From Acinetobacter rudis (GTDB lineage: Bacteria; Pseudomonadota; Gammaproteobacteria; Pseudomonadales; Moraxellaceae): DNA of 64,000 bases. Below the pieces are notes generated by a model, which searched no databases, was not told where the DNA came from, and saw nothing but the letters and a program-made list of their open reading frames with translations. A program made the position numbers and the translations under genes. The stretch spans positions 62,001 through 126,000 of the forward strand of contig NZ_JAVIDR010000004.1 in assembly GCF_031157835.1 (NCBI RefSeq), given 5' to 3'. Every line of letters starts with the position of its first letter. Position 1 is the first letter of the stretch. Positions 1 to 9,272 of the stretch are shown here, piece after piece.

Positions 1-54
1 CTGTATGATGCAAGCTACATACTACCAGTTTGTGTGGAAGAAAAAGACCATTAA
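1..54 (+). CDS. 3' end of an upstream gene (partial)
   Basis: The first bases are open in frame 1 and end at a TAA at 52-54, giving a C-terminus ending LPVCVEEKDH. The stop is followed about 20 bp later by a strong hairpin (75-102), as expected after a gene. The product cannot be identified from 17 residues. The alternative is that this is a chance open frame. Confidence 0.5.
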   Translation: MYDASYILPVCVEEKDH

Positions 55-74
55 AGTTTTGATCTAAAGTATTT

Positions 75-102
75 CCCCCTTTAACCACAACGTTAAAGGG
101 GG
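75..102. terminator. Bidirectional terminator hairpin
   Basis: An 11-bp perfect stem (CCCCCTTTAAC paired with GTTAAAGGGGG) encloses the loop CACAAC. T-rich sequence lies on the + side and A/T-rich sequence on the other. It sits between a + gene end (54) and a - gene end (119), so it probably serves both. Confidence 0.8.
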
Positions 103-118
103 ATTTTATCGCTGAAGG

Positions 119-955
119 TTAAAGCTTCTTACCTAAACCCATTACAATTTTAGTGATCTTTTGATATCCAGTTGGTAATACACGCTGCATGAGATCTATT
201 GCTTTGGCATCTGAGCCAATAAGAAGACGACGTTTGTCTTTTATTACAGCATCTAAGATTTGCTGTGCTGCATCTTCAGGTGGGGTGCGTAGTAATTTAT
301 TAAATGAAGCAATCGATTTTTCTGCATTCATACCCAAACTATCGAGACTGGTATTAGAGCGTGCTGATCTTGCAATGTTGGTACGAATTCCCCCTGGGTG
401 TACACATAGCGCACTAACACCACATTGTTGCATGTCTAATTCTTGACGTAGTGATTCAGTGAAACCACGTACTGCAAATTTAGTTGCATTATATGCCGAT
501 TGGCTAGGTTGAGCAGTTAAGCCAAATAGGCTGGAAATGTTGATGATATGCCCTGAGTGAGTTTGCTTGATGTAGGGTAAAAATTCCTTAGTCCCATAAA
601 CCACACCCCAGAAATTAATATTTACAATCCACTCCAGTTCTTCATAGCTCGCTCCTTCAACTGTAGAAGCCAATGCAACACCCGCATTGTTAAAGATCAT
701 ATTGACAGAACCGTGATTCTTTACAGTTTCTTCAGCCCATGCTCGTACTGCATCGCGGTCTGCTACATTTAGACGTGTTGTTGTGATGCGGACTTGATAA
801 GGTTTTAATTTTTCTACGGTTTCTGCTAAGCCCTGTTCATTGATATCACTAAGAGAGAGGTGGCAGCCTTGTTTGGCAAGTAATATCGCAAGTTGTTGGC
901 CAATGCCTGAACCCGCACCCGTGATTGCAGCTACTTTATTGTCAAAATTTTTCAT
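119..955 (-). CDS. SDR family NAD(P)-dependent oxidoreductase
   Basis: A classical short-chain dehydrogenase/reductase of 278 residues. The cofactor motif TGAGSGIG is near residue 13, NNAG near residue 90, and the catalytic Ser and YNATK motif near residues 142-159. The substrate is unknown. The C-terminal part resembles SDRs that act on fatty or acyl alcohols. It is divergent from the TetR gene at 1157, and the 200-bp gap holds a perfect 22-bp palindrome, so TetR control of this gene is likely. Confidence 0.85.
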   Translation of the reverse strand: MKNFDNKVAAITGAGSGIGQQLAILLAKQGCHLSLSDINEQGLAETVEKLKPYQVRITTTRLNVADRDAVRAWAEETVKNHGSVNMIFNNAGVALASTVEGASYEELEWIVNINFWGVVYGTKEFLPYIKQTHSGHIINISSLFGLTAQPSQSAYNATKFAVRGFTESLRQELDMQQCGVSALCVHPGGIRTNIARSARSNTSLDSLGMNAEKSIASFNKLLRTPPEDAAQQILDAVIKDKRRLLIGSDAKAIDLMQRVLPTGYQKITKIVMGLGKKL

Positions 956-1030
956 TGTTCATCCTTAGTTATTGGGAACTATGCTCAGTCACATTGTGGT
1001 TAAGTGTGGCATGTTAGGATTTACTATAAA

Positions 1031-1052
1031 TTTGACAATACATATTGTCAAA
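1031..1052. promoter_or_regulatory. Perfect palindromic operator, probably for the adjacent TetR protein
   Basis: Half-site TTTGACAATA (1031-1040), a 2-bp centre CA, then its exact reverse complement TATTGTCAAA (1043-1052). It lies 76 bp upstream of the SDR start and 105 bp upstream of the TetR start. A 20-22 bp palindrome between divergent genes is typical of TetR operators. The binding itself is inferred. Confidence 0.65.
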
Positions 1053-1156
1053 TATTAAAAATGACGGGTATGATCATCAATACCGTTCTTGCATAGGTTT
1101 CAATGTTGAACCTTGCTAGAATACTTGAATATCAACAATAGGAAATTTTACTGACA

Positions 1157-1840
1157 ATGACCCAGAACCATTCATGCATATTAGATGACTCTGCAGCAGT
1201 AAATTCTGCAACAAAGGAGCGCCAATTTAAGGGCTTATCTTTGGCTGAAAGAAAAACAGTACGTCGTGAAAAACTCATTGAGGCTGGCATTGAGGTGTAT
1301 GGGAAACAAGGTTTTTTTTCGGTTACGGTCAAAGATATTTGTAATGAAGCAAAACTCACTGAACGTTATTTTTACGAGTCTTTTAAGAAAAGTGAGCACT
1401 TATTTCAGAGCATTTTTTTACAATTAGTTGAGAAATTAGAAACAACCGTCATGCAGGCGATTTTTGCAGCTGCCCCAGATTCACATTTGATGGTACGTTC
1501 TGGTCTTACAGCATTATTTGAGTTATTAAAAAACGATCCACGTATCGCCCGTATTCTTTATGTAGACGCAATGCTGGTGCGAGAATTACATAATCAGGCG
1601 ACGATTCAAGAGTCAATGGGACGTTTTGATCGTATGATTCAGTCTTTTGTAATGTTACTCTTACCTAAATTACAAAAAAGTCCAGCAGAAATTTCGTTGG
1701 TCGCAACGGGCCTGAATGGCTATGTTACTCAAGTTGCGATACGTTGGGTTATGGGAGGCTTTAAACAATCACAAGAAGATATTATTGCTGCTTGTGAAAT
1801 TGTATTTGAAGCAATGATTGCAAAGTTTATGGATAAATAA
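1157..1840 (+). CDS. TetR/AcrR family transcriptional regulator
   Basis: A 227-residue protein with an N-terminal TetR helix-turn-helix (about residues 34-80: REKLIEAGIEVYGKQGF, then VKDICNEAKLTERYFYESF) and an all-helical ligand-binding C-terminus. It has a slightly long N-terminal tail (about 30 residues), so an internal start is possible. It is divergent from the SDR gene and probably represses it and itself through the palindrome at 1031-1052. The inducer is unknown. Confidence 0.85.
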   Translation: MTQNHSCILDDSAAVNSATKERQFKGLSLAERKTVRREKLIEAGIEVYGKQGFFSVTVKDICNEAKLTERYFYESFKKSEHLFQSIFLQLVEKLETTVMQAIFAAAPDSHLMVRSGLTALFELLKNDPRIARILYVDAMLVRELHNQATIQESMGRFDRMIQSFVMLLLPKLQKSPAEISLVATGLNGYVTQVAIRWVMGGFKQSQEDIIAACEIVFEAMIAKFMDK

Positions 1841-1903
1841 GAGCGCTTCTGATGAAGTGATATGCAACCTCTATTTTAACTTTAAGATGCGGAGGTCATC
1901 GTT

Positions 1904-2010
1904 TTGTCATGCGTTTCACGATGTTTTGTCACAAATAATTGCAAAAATAACTGCATAGATCATTTTTGCAATGATACTGTCATAATTAATCTTTGTAATA
2001 AGCCTGTCAT
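1904..2010 (+). promoter_or_regulatory. Pho-box-like direct repeats upstream of phoB
   Basis: Heptamers like the PhoB half-site CTGTCAT occur at 1904 (TTGTCAT), 1926 (TTGTCAC), 1977 (CTGTCAT), 1993 (TTGTAAT) and 2004 (CTGTCAT). The spacing is 22 bp within the first pair and 11 bp between the last two, multiples of the 11-bp Pho-box period. They lie directly upstream of phoB, which fits autoregulation by phosphorylated PhoB. Confidence 0.65.
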
Positions 2011-2057
2011 AAACAATCAAACGGGTCACCGTTCGTACATACATAGGATATTGCGTT

Positions 2058-2768
2058 GTGAAAGATGACTACATTCTAATCGTCGATGACGAACTTCCAA
2101 TTCGCGAGATGATCCATACCTCTTTGGATATGGCAGGTTTTCAATGTTTACAAGCAGAAGATGCTAAACAAGCACATCAAATGGTTGTTGATCAGCGACC
2201 AGCACTGATTCTTTTAGACTGGATGATGCCAGGTGGTGTAAGTGGTGTCGATTTTTGCCGTCGTTTAAAACGTGATGAGAACTTGTCTGAAATACCAGTC
2301 ATTATGTTGACTGCTCGTGGTGAAGAAGATCATAAAGTACAAGGTCTCGATGCTGGGGCTGATGACTACATGACAAAACCATTTTCTACTCGTGAACTTG
2401 TTTCACGAATTAAAGCGGTTTTGCGCCGTGCTAATGCGCTCAGTGGTGAAAAAACGATTGATGCAAATGGGCTTATTTTAGACCCAGTGAGTCAACGTGT
2501 AAGTTTTGGACAAAGCATTTTAGAAATGGGGCCTACAGAGTATCGTTTATTGGCCTTTTTTATGACTCATCCAGAACGTGCATATACTCGCGCTCAATTA
2601 CTTGATCAAGTTTGGGGCGGAAACGTCTATATTGAAGATCGTACGATTGATGTGCATATTCGTCGTTTACGTAAAGTGTTAGAGCCTTATGGTGTTGACC
2701 GTTTTGTACAAACGGTTCGTGGTACTGGCTATCGTTTCTCAACACGAGCCGATGTTGCTCTAAGTTAA
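2058..2768 (+). CDS. phoB: Phosphate regulon response regulator PhoB
   Basis: An OmpR/PhoB-type response regulator of 236 residues. The receiver domain (about 1-120) has the acidic pocket DDE near residue 10, the phospho-acceptor Asp in LLDWMMPG, and the Lys of MTKPF. A winged-helix DNA-binding domain follows (about 135-230; [16 protein letters not shown]). The GTG start has an AGGA ribosome site 9 bp upstream. phoR follows after 10 bp. It activates phosphate-starvation genes, and Pho-box-like repeats lie upstream. Confidence 0.95.
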   Translation: MKDDYILIVDDELPIREMIHTSLDMAGFQCLQAEDAKQAHQMVVDQRPALILLDWMMPGGVSGVDFCRRLKRDENLSEIPVIMLTARGEEDHKVQGLDAGADDYMTKPFSTRELVSRIKAVLRRANALSGEKTIDANGLILDPVSQRVSFGQSILEMGPTEYRLLAFFMTHPERAYTRAQLLDQVWGGNVYIEDRTIDVHIRRLRKVLEPYGVDRFVQTVRGTGYRFSTRADVALS

Positions 2769-2778
2769 GACTAATTAT

Positions 2779-4146
2779 ATGTATGAACCTTATCCCGTTC
2801 CCGACTTAGCTCGAGATCATAAAAAGTTCCGCTATAGCAGCTTATGGAATTTTGCTAAACAAGATCTAAAACTATTGTTATTTTTCTTGTTGATTGGTGG
2901 TTTAGTTGGTTACGGTACTGGGTATTTGGCCAGTTGTTTATTAGTGGCCTTTGCATTTTTCTTATTTTTGCAGCTTCGTTCACTGTATTTGGTAAACGAG
3001 TGGATTTCAAATCGTCCCTATGATGTTCCACCCAACTTAAATGGTATTTGGGGGGCACTACTGTTCAATGTGTACCGTTCACAGCGTCAGGAGCGGGTTG
3101 TACAGGCTGATATGGTGGGATTGATTGATCGGGCTCAGTCTTCGTTGGTTGCGTTAGCAGAAGCGGTTGTATTGACTGATGAACTAAATCAAATCGAATG
3201 GGCCAATCCCGCTGCGGAAAAGTTATTGGGTATCCAATATCTAGATCGGGGACGCAATTTATTATCGATTTTACGACAACCTCGTTTTATTGAATATTTT
3301 AATGATATTGATAAATCCCCTGATGGTATCAAAATTAAATCTTCAATTCATGAAGAGCAATACGTACAAATTAAGCTTACTCCCTTTGGTAGTGATAGCC
3401 ACTTGTTGGTTGCTTATGATGTAACACGTATGCAAAATCTTGAACAGATGCGTAAAGATTTTGTTGATAATATTTCACATGAATTACGAACACCTCTGAC
3501 AGTGCTAAGTGGGTATGTGGAAACATTTATCGATCAGGAAGAAATTAGCCCAAGATGGAAACGTGCATTTGAACAAATGCAGTCACAAACTCGACGTATG
3601 AATGCTTTGGTGAATGATTTATTGCTGTTATCTCGTTTGGAAAATGATAAACAGATAGCGAAAAATCAGATTATTGATATGCCAAATCTAATGAACCAGC
3701 TTTTTGATGATGCTCAGGCGTACAATGTTGATTATGGCCATACACTGAACTTGAATATTGACAGCCACTATGACTTGATTGGTTCAGATATGGAAATTGC
3801 TAGTGCTTTTAGCAACCTCATTACCAATGCAATCAAATACACACCACGAGGCGGAATTATAAGTATTGGTTGGTATGATGACCAAGATCATGGCTATTTT
3901 ATTGTCGAAGACAATGGAATAGGAATTGATCCTAAACACTTACCACGTTTGACTGAACGTTTTTATCGTGTTGATAGTGCACGAAGCCGCCAAAGCGGTG
4001 GAACAGGTTTAGGTTTAGCGATTGTAAAACATGTTTTGATGCAGCATGGTGCTCATCTTGAAGTTAATTCTGTGGAAAATAAAGGCTCAACCTTTAAGGC
4101 AGTGTTTCCTAAGCAACAACTTTATTGTGTAGACCATGCAGACTAA
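2779..4146 (+). CDS. phoR: Phosphate regulon sensor histidine kinase PhoR
   Basis: A membrane histidine kinase of 455 residues. Two hydrophobic segments (about residues 30-75) are followed by a PAS domain (about 115-215), a HisKA domain with the phospho-His in SHELRTPLT, and a HATPase domain with N, G1 (DNGIGID) and G2 (GTGLGLAI) boxes. The short periplasmic loop is typical of PhoR, which senses phosphate through the Pst transporter and PhoU. It is in an operon with phoB, 10 bp apart, and ends before a terminator at 4161. Confidence 0.95.
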   Translation: MYEPYPVPDLARDHKKFRYSSLWNFAKQDLKLLLFFLLIGGLVGYGTGYLASCLLVAFAFFLFLQLRSLYLVNEWISNRPYDVPPNLNGIWGALLFNVYRSQRQERVVQADMVGLIDRAQSSLVALAEAVVLTDELNQIEWANPAAEKLLGIQYLDRGRNLLSILRQPRFIEYFNDIDKSPDGIKIKSSIHEEQYVQIKLTPFGSDSHLLVAYDVTRMQNLEQMRKDFVDNISHELRTPLTVLSGYVETFIDQEEISPRWKRAFEQMQSQTRRMNALVNDLLLLSRLENDKQIAKNQIIDMPNLMNQLFDDAQAYNVDYGHTLNLNIDSHYDLIGSDMEIASAFSNLITNAIKYTPRGGIISIGWYDDQDHGYFIVEDNGIGIDPKHLPRLTERFYRVDSARSRQSGGTGLGLAIVKHVLMQHGAHLEVNSVENKGSTFKAVFPKQQLYCVDHAD

Positions 4147-4160
4147 GGATACTCAAATAA

Positions 4161-4191
4161 AAAGCCTTACATTAATATAATGTAAGGCTTT
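4161..4191. terminator. Bidirectional terminator between phoR and psd
   Basis: A 14-bp stem (AAAGCCTTACATTA with its reverse complement) and a 3-nt loop, followed by T7 on the + strand and flanked by A residues on the other side. It separates the convergent genes phoR (+) and psd (-). Confidence 0.85.
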
Positions 4192-4217
4192 TTTTATGAA
4201 TAATTTTGCACGTCGGT

Positions 4218-5069
4218 TTAGGCTTTTACTGTTCCTAGACGTTCACCCATTGCAGTTAAATCATTCGCTTTAAATTGTTCATCCCATTGCATTTTATCTT
4301 TTTCAAATAAAATAATGGCAGTTGAGCCCAAGTAAAAACGACCGAGTTCATCTCCTTTTTCTAATTCTAATTGGTGATGATTAAGCTCAAGACGACCAGA
4401 AGGTTTCACTTTACCAGTGGCAACCGTTTCAATACCAGCAACAATCATTGCTCCAACTAAAACCACTGCCATACGGCCGATATCGGTATCAAATAAACAT
4501 ACCATGCGCTCATTACGTGCAAATAATCCTGGTACAGTTTCAGCTGTTGTTTGGTTTACAGAGAACAACTCACCTGGAATATAAAGGGTTTCTGTTAATG
4601 TGCCTGAAAATGGCATATGTACACGGTGATAATCACGGGGAGAGAGGTAAACAGTGGCGAACTGACCTTCTTTAAAGGCCGCAGCAAGTTGTGGGTCACC
4701 AATGAGTTTTTCAACTGAGTAATGTTGACCTTTTGCTTGAAAAATCTCACCAGACTCAATCGTACCTATTTGTGAGATTGCACCATCTGCAGGGCAAACA
4801 ATACTATCTGTCGCTTGATCGACTGCACGTACCCCAGTTTTAAGTGCTCGGGTAAAGAACTCATTGAATGATTTATATTTTAAAGCATCTGTTTGTTCGG
4901 CAATGCTGAGATCAATTTTATATTTTGCTTTAAAAGCCTGAATTGCTGCATTTTTAACAATAAAATTTTCACTGGCAGCAACTTTGCCAACTAAACGGCT
5001 AAGTTTGTGCTGAGGCACAACACGTTGTGCTTGAATGAACAATTGTTTTTTTAGGTTTTCAATAGTCAA
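4218..5069 (-). CDS. psd: Phosphatidylserine decarboxylase proenzyme
   Basis: Makes phosphatidylethanolamine from phosphatidylserine at the inner membrane. The self-cleavage site LGST is seen near the C-terminus ([13 protein letters not shown]), where Ser becomes the pyruvoyl group; the conserved [14 protein letters not shown] is also present. I chose the TTG start at 5069 (283 residues). It has a GGAG site about 10 bp upstream, and its TTGA overlaps the TGA stop of the sulfurtransferase gene by 4 bp. An upstream in-frame extension to 5117 would overlap that gene by 52 bp and adds no conserved sequence. Confidence 0.93.
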   Translation of the reverse strand: MTIENLKKQLFIQAQRVVPQHKLSRLVGKVAASENFIVKNAAIQAFKAKYKIDLSIAEQTDALKYKSFNEFFTRALKTGVRAVDQATDSIVCPADGAISQIGTIESGEIFQAKGQHYSVEKLIGDPQLAAAFKEGQFATVYLSPRDYHRVHMPFSGTLTETLYIPGELFSVNQTTAETVPGLFARNERMVCLFDTDIGRMAVVLVGAMIVAGIETVATGKVKPSGRLELNHHQLELEKGDELGRFYLGSTAIILFEKDKMQWDEQFKANDLTAMGERLGTVKA

Positions 5070-5911
5070 AATGGATGCTCTCCGCTTACGATTGGGCTGT
5101 TGGGATGATTCCCCCACTCACTCCACGCACCATCATAGGCCAAGACTTGCCATCCTAATAATCTACAGATGATATAGGCTAAGGCTGAACGATGATGAGA
5201 TTGGCAATAGACTACGACAGGCTGATCAGCTCGTAGTCCGATATGCGCTAAGCGTTGTTGAGTGCGCTGTAATGTATGTAATTTTAAATGATTTTCACGA
5301 TTAAGTGCAGTACTCCACTCGAAATGATATGCACCAGGGATGTGTCCGCCACGACGTGCAGCAAGGTACTGACCGGTATATTCTTCTTTGGTACGGCAGT
5401 CCCAGAGCTGTAGTTCTTTTTTCTCAAGTTGTTGTATGAGTTGTGCATACTCAATACGGTATGGATAGTTTTGAAGCTGGGTTATATCAATGAGATTGTC
5501 AATTGGTGGAAGCGTGACGACTTGTGAACTGGTCGTGAAACCTCCAGCTAACCAAGCATGAATGCCACCATTAAGTAAACTTGTGCGTTCAAAGCCAAGG
5601 CAATGGAGTGTCCATAGTAAACGGCTGGCCCAAGCACCACCCTCGTCATCATAGGCGACAACATGGTGATTTTTTGAGATGTTGAGTTGTTCGATCAGAT
5701 GTTGTAAAGCTGCTGTATCAGGCAACATCCCTGTTGCATAGTCATTTTGTTGAACGAGCATGTTCGGTTTAATGTGAACTGCATGAGGTAAATGTAACTG
5801 AGCATGTACCGAGCTACGGCTTAGATCCACTATACGTAGCATTGGGTGATTGAGTTGCGCATAAAGTTGCTCAGGTTCGATGAGTAAGGCAAAGTCTAAA
5901 TCGGTGCTCAT
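5066..5911 (-). CDS. Sulfurtransferase (two-domain rhodanese, SseA/thiosulfate type)
   Basis: Tandem rhodanese domains in 281 residues: an inactive N-terminal domain (about 10-130) and a catalytic C-terminal domain (about 150-280) with the active Cys in [10 protein letters not shown]. Such enzymes move sulfur from thiosulfate or 3-mercaptopyruvate to an acceptor. The CGSGVTA loop of true mercaptopyruvate enzymes is replaced by CQSHHRS, so the donor is uncertain. It is translationally coupled to psd through a 4-bp overlap. Confidence 0.88.
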   Translation of the reverse strand: MSTDLDFALLIEPEQLYAQLNHPMLRIVDLSRSSVHAQLHLPHAVHIKPNMLVQQNDYATGMLPDTAALQHLIEQLNISKNHHVVAYDDEGGAWASRLLWTLHCLGFERTSLLNGGIHAWLAGGFTTSSQVVTLPPIDNLIDITQLQNYPYRIEYAQLIQQLEKKELQLWDCRTKEEYTGQYLAARRGGHIPGAYHFEWSTALNRENHLKLHTLQRTQQRLAHIGLRADQPVVVYCQSHHRSALAYIICRLLGWQVLAYDGAWSEWGNHPNSPIVSGEHPF

Positions 5912-5953
5912 GAATTATCGCTTATTATTAGATCGTGATAGGTGTAAATATTA

Positions 5954-5997
5954 GCATAGTCTCTAAGCCTCGCCTTTTAGTGACTATGCTTTTTTTA
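5954..5997 (+). terminator. Orphan terminator-like hairpin facing +
   Basis: GCATAGTC (5954-5961) pairs with GACTATGC (5982-5989) and is followed by a run of seven T on the + strand. Both neighbouring genes run on the - strand, so no + gene uses it. It may stop antisense transcription or end a small RNA. Confidence 0.45.
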
Positions 5998-6064
5998 TTA
6001 TGTATTAGTGAACAAAACGCTATTCTTGTATATCAGATATAGCGCTTGGTATACGATCTTTTGG

Positions 6065-7279
6065 TTATGATGTCGTTTGATCTTCAGCAATATGAAAAAT
6101 CTGACGTAAATAAGCCAAGAAGGTATCATTATCTGTCATGGTCTTGCCAGGACTGTCAGAAATTTTTGCCACGGATTGCCCATTACATTCTACCAATTTA
6201 AGGACAATGTTTAATGGTGTAAGTCCCATATCATTGGTTAGGTTTGTTCCAATTCCAAAACTCACTTTAAAGCGATCTTTGAAATATTGGTGTAGATCCC
6301 AAGCCTTGGTGATATCTAGACCATCACTAAATGTTAACATTTTAGTTTTAGTGTCAATTTTTAATCGCTTATAGTGCTTATAGGCCTTATCACCCCATTC
6401 ATACGGGTCACCACTATCATGACGTAATCCATCGAATAATTTGGCAAAATACAAATCAAAGTCTTGTAAGAATGCATCCATTCCCACAACGTCTGTTAAA
6501 GCGATTCCAAGATCACCACGGTATTCTTGTACCCAAGTTTCCAAAGCTGCTTTTTGAAAGTCTCTTAAACGCACATCAAGGGCTTGGAAAGCTTGTAAAA
6601 ACTCATGCGCCATTGTACCAATTGGGGTGATATTGAGCGCTTTAGCTAAATAGACATTACTAGTGCCGCGGAAGACTTGTGGCACAGCCTGTTGAAAGGA
6701 CTGCACAACATGGCTTTGCCACTGCATACTATAACGACGACGCGTACCAAAGTCAGAAATGAGTAATGGTGGATCAGATGGGCGTTGCAGTTTTTCATAG
6801 GTTTGAATGAGTTGAATTTTTTGTTGTAAACGACGTTCGCCTTCTGCCCATACTTCTGCACTATGTAAACGCATAAAGTACAATTCATTCACAATGGCGA
6901 GAACAAATATCTCAAACATCATGGCTTGAACCATTGGGCCTTCTACCCAAATATCTAAACGACCTTCTTTATCAATACCAGCTTGAATAAAACGGCGTTT
7001 TAATTGGAAGAGTTCAAGGTAGTCAACAAAATCGCTCTTAATAAAGCGCATACTGCGGAGGTATTGCAGTTCATCTTCAGTAAACTTTAATGTACACAGA
7101 TGGTCTAGTTGCTCATTGAGTTCATCCAAAATATCGGTCAGAGGATAATGAGTATCTTCAAGATTACGACATCGGAAATGGTAAACACTATGTGTCTGAG
7201 GGAATTTATGTAATACCACTTGTAGCATGGTAAATTTGTATAAATCAGTATCAAGTAGTGACTGGATAATTGGAGACAT
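6065..7279 (-). CDS. pncB: Nicotinate phosphoribosyltransferase
   Basis: Converts nicotinate, PRPP and ATP to nicotinate mononucleotide in the NAD salvage pathway. The 404 residues match the bacterial enzyme length. The N-terminus [14 protein letters not shown], the central [10 protein letters not shown] and RGTSNVYLA, and the conserved HDSGDP (His region phosphorylated by ATP) are all visible. It is a single gene. The nicotinamidase gene of the same pathway lies 10 kb away (17416-18042). Confidence 0.95.
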   Translation of the reverse strand: MSPIIQSLLDTDLYKFTMLQVVLHKFPQTHSVYHFRCRNLEDTHYPLTDILDELNEQLDHLCTLKFTEDELQYLRSMRFIKSDFVDYLELFQLKRRFIQAGIDKEGRLDIWVEGPMVQAMMFEIFVLAIVNELYFMRLHSAEVWAEGERRLQQKIQLIQTYEKLQRPSDPPLLISDFGTRRRYSMQWQSHVVQSFQQAVPQVFRGTSNVYLAKALNITPIGTMAHEFLQAFQALDVRLRDFQKAALETWVQEYRGDLGIALTDVVGMDAFLQDFDLYFAKLFDGLRHDSGDPYEWGDKAYKHYKRLKIDTKTKMLTFSDGLDITKAWDLHQYFKDRFKVSFGIGTNLTNDMGLTPLNIVLKLVECNGQSVAKISDSPGKTMTDNDTFLAYLRQIFHIAEDQTTS

Positions 7280-7565
7280 ATGAGCACGCGTTTTTCATCA
7301 GCTTCAGGCATTAAAACACAATTTGCAGAGAAAAAACTGCATGTTTAGCTGAACTTATGAAAAGTTATTGGAGAAATAAGTCCTAATTAGGGTTAAAAAT
7401 TCGATTAAACAACAAAGAATAGTGAAAATAAAAAGTGATGCTAATGTTATGGAAGGCTGATCTTAATTGGTTTTGGCCTATAGATTTTTATACAACTGTT
7501 GTGTGAATAGTACATTGTAAATCTGTTACACTTTGGCCGATTTTTTTGTCGATAGCGTGGAATAG

Positions 7566-8006
7566 ATGCGTGCTTTATTACAGCGGGTACTTACCGCTAA
7601 AGTGGAAGTCGAAGGACAAGTTTGTGGTGAAATAGCACATGGGATGCTGGTTTTTCTTGGCTTGGGACAACAAGATGATTTAGAAAAAGGGAAAAAACTC
7701 ATCGATAAGATTTTGAAGTATCGATTCTTTGATGATGAGCAAGGCAAAATGGGGTGGAATGTTAATCAAGCCCAAGGCGGCGTATTGTTAGTTTCACAGT
7801 TTACTTTAATGGCTCAAACTCAAAAGGGTTTACGTCCAGATTTTGGCCCAGCAATGCCCCCTGAGGCCGCAAAGCAGTTGTACCAGCAGTTAGTTGAGTA
7901 TGCACGTAGTCAATTCCCTCAATTGCAGACTGGTATTTTTGCAGCTGATATGAAAGTACATTTGATCAATGATGGTCCAGTGACTTTTCAACTCGAAGTT
8001 GAATAA
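7566..8006 (+). CDS. dtd: D-aminoacyl-tRNA deacylase
   Basis: Removes D-amino acids from mischarged tRNA. The 146 residues match the DTD family, with the N-terminus MRALLQRV, the active-site motif SQFTLMA (about residue 77) and the C-terminal NDGPVTF that contains the Gly-cisPro motif. It is divergent from pncB with a 286-bp gap. A terminator follows at 8020-8047. Confidence 0.95.
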   Translation: MRALLQRVLTAKVEVEGQVCGEIAHGMLVFLGLGQQDDLEKGKKLIDKILKYRFFDDEQGKMGWNVNQAQGGVLLVSQFTLMAQTQKGLRPDFGPAMPPEAAKQLYQQLVEYARSQFPQLQTGIFAADMKVHLINDGPVTFQLEVE

Positions 8007-8019
8007 ACACGATACAGTA

Positions 8020-8047
8020 AAAAGAGCGCTACTTAGGCGCTCTTTTC
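8020..8047 (+). terminator. Terminator after dtd
   Basis: AAAAAGAGCGC pairs with GCGCTCTTTT around a short ACTTAG-type loop, ending in a T-rich run. It is placed 14 bp after the dtd stop and lies just outside the left end of the tnpB element. Confidence 0.8.
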
Positions 8048-8192
8048 TTTACTTTGATGTTTATCCGATGGAGCGTAAAACCTCATCGTTCAGGATGAGG
8101 ATATAAGTGACTGGCGTAAGCCATATGACACATTTCGTCGCTTAACCTTATGCTATAAGGCTTTTAGTATATTAAATTGCTATAATTTGGTT

Positions 8193-9254
8193 ATGAAAAC
8201 CCTTAAATTACGCATAAAAGACAAACATTGTAAGATGCTAGATCAACTTGCATCAGAGGTTAATTTTGTCTGGAACTATGTTAATGATTTGTGTTTCAAA
8301 CAACTTAAACGTACAGGGCATTTTTTTAGTGCCTACGATGTCAATGAATATACTTCAGGTACATCAAAACTGTGTAATTTGCATAGCCAAACTGTTCAGG
8401 CAATTACAGAGGAATTGGTTACACGTAGAAAGCAATTCAAAAAAGCAAAACTTAAATGGCGTGTGAGTAATAAGAAGTCGGCTAGACGTTCACTTGGATG
8501 GATACCTTTTAAAAAGGCTGCGATTAAATGCACGGATGGATCTGTTCAATATGGCAAGCGTCAATTCAAAGTATGGGATAGCTACGGCTTAAGCAAATAC
8601 AGTGTTAGGACTGGCTCATTTGTTGAGGATAGCCGAGGGCGTTGGTATGTTTGCCTTGTTGTTGACTCACCGAAGCAGGAACAATCCACTGCAAAGCAAT
8701 CTATAGGTATTGATCTGGGCTTAAAAGATGTGGCGACTTGTTCTGATGGCACAGTCATATCTAATCCTAAATTCTATCGAAAATATGAACAGAGACTCGG
8801 GATTGCTCAACGAGCAAGGAATAAAAAGCGTGTACGTGCCTTACACGCCAAGATTGCAAACTGTCGTAAAGACCATTTGCATAAAGCAAGTACGATGCTT
8901 GTTAAGAATAATGCACTGATAGTCGTTGGTAATTTAAGTGCTGCCAAACTGGTAAAAACTAAAATAGCAAAGTCTGTTTTAGATGCTAGTTTTTCGGTAC
9001 TAAAAACAATGCTCAAGTATAAATGCGAGAACGCAGGGGCATCGTTTGAAGAAGTCAATGAATCCTATACCACCCAAACTTGTTCGCACTGCAAGAGTAT
9101 ATCAAGCAGTAGTCCGAAAGGTAGATCAGGGCTTGGAATAAGAGCATGGCAGTGCATGGAATGTGGTACATTCCATGATCGGGATATAAATTCCGCACTG
9201 AATATACTTGCGCTTGGACATAAGCGTCTAGCAGTAGGAATTACCCCCATTTAA
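8193..9254 (+). CDS. tnpB: RNA-guided endonuclease TnpB
   Basis: A 353-residue TnpB. RuvC-I Asp is in IGIDLGLKD (D174). The Zn finger is CSHC...CMEC (about 297-325), and RuvC-III is HDRDINSALNI (D331 in the core). At the usual RuvC-II glutamate, IVVGNLS has Gly246 instead of Glu; a Glu is found 44 residues later (E290, VNESYTTQ). I chose the ATG at 8193 over a TTG two codons upstream. A TATAAT-like box lies at 8181-8186. The 3' end of the gene should overlap the guide RNA scaffold. Confidence 0.9.
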   Translation: MKTLKLRIKDKHCKMLDQLASEVNFVWNYVNDLCFKQLKRTGHFFSAYDVNEYTSGTSKLCNLHSQTVQAITEELVTRRKQFKKAKLKWRVSNKKSARRSLGWIPFKKAAIKCTDGSVQYGKRQFKVWDSYGLSKYSVRTGSFVEDSRGRWYVCLVVDSPKQEQSTAKQSIGIDLGLKDVATCSDGTVISNPKFYRKYEQRLGIAQRARNKKRVRALHAKIANCRKDHLHKASTMLVKNNALIVVGNLSAAKLVKTKIAKSVLDASFSVLKTMLKYKCENAGASFEEVNESYTTQTCSHCKSISSSSPKGRSGLGIRAWQCMECGTFHDRDINSALNILALGHKRLAVGITPI

Positions 9255-9272
9255 GGGGGTGAGGATGTCAAG
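9150..9272 (+). ncRNA. Predicted omega/reRNA scaffold at the right end of tnpB
   Basis: TnpB elements make their guide RNA from the 3' end of the gene and the right element end. Here the right hairpin ACCCCC/GGGGGT encloses the tnpB stop codon (9252-9254) and is followed by GAGGATGTCAA. The 5' limit given is a guess. The guide would start at about 9273. The call rests on family behaviour and the hairpin, not on transcript data. Confidence 0.4.

Larger units (their letters stand above)
8059..9272 (+). mobile_element. tnpB-only IS200/IS605-type element (boundaries approximate)
   Basis: A single tnpB gene without tnpA is flanked by subterminal hairpins: left CCTCATC/GATGAGG with loop GTTCAG (8081-8100) and right ACCCCC/GGGGGT (9243-9260). 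The left side has TTGAT at 8054-8058, a pentanucleotide known as the target motif of some family members. The right end probably lies at the TCAA at about 9269-9272. The element sits neatly between the dtd terminator and the SCP2 gene. With no Y1 transposase present, it would need TnpA in trans. Confidence 0.7.
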
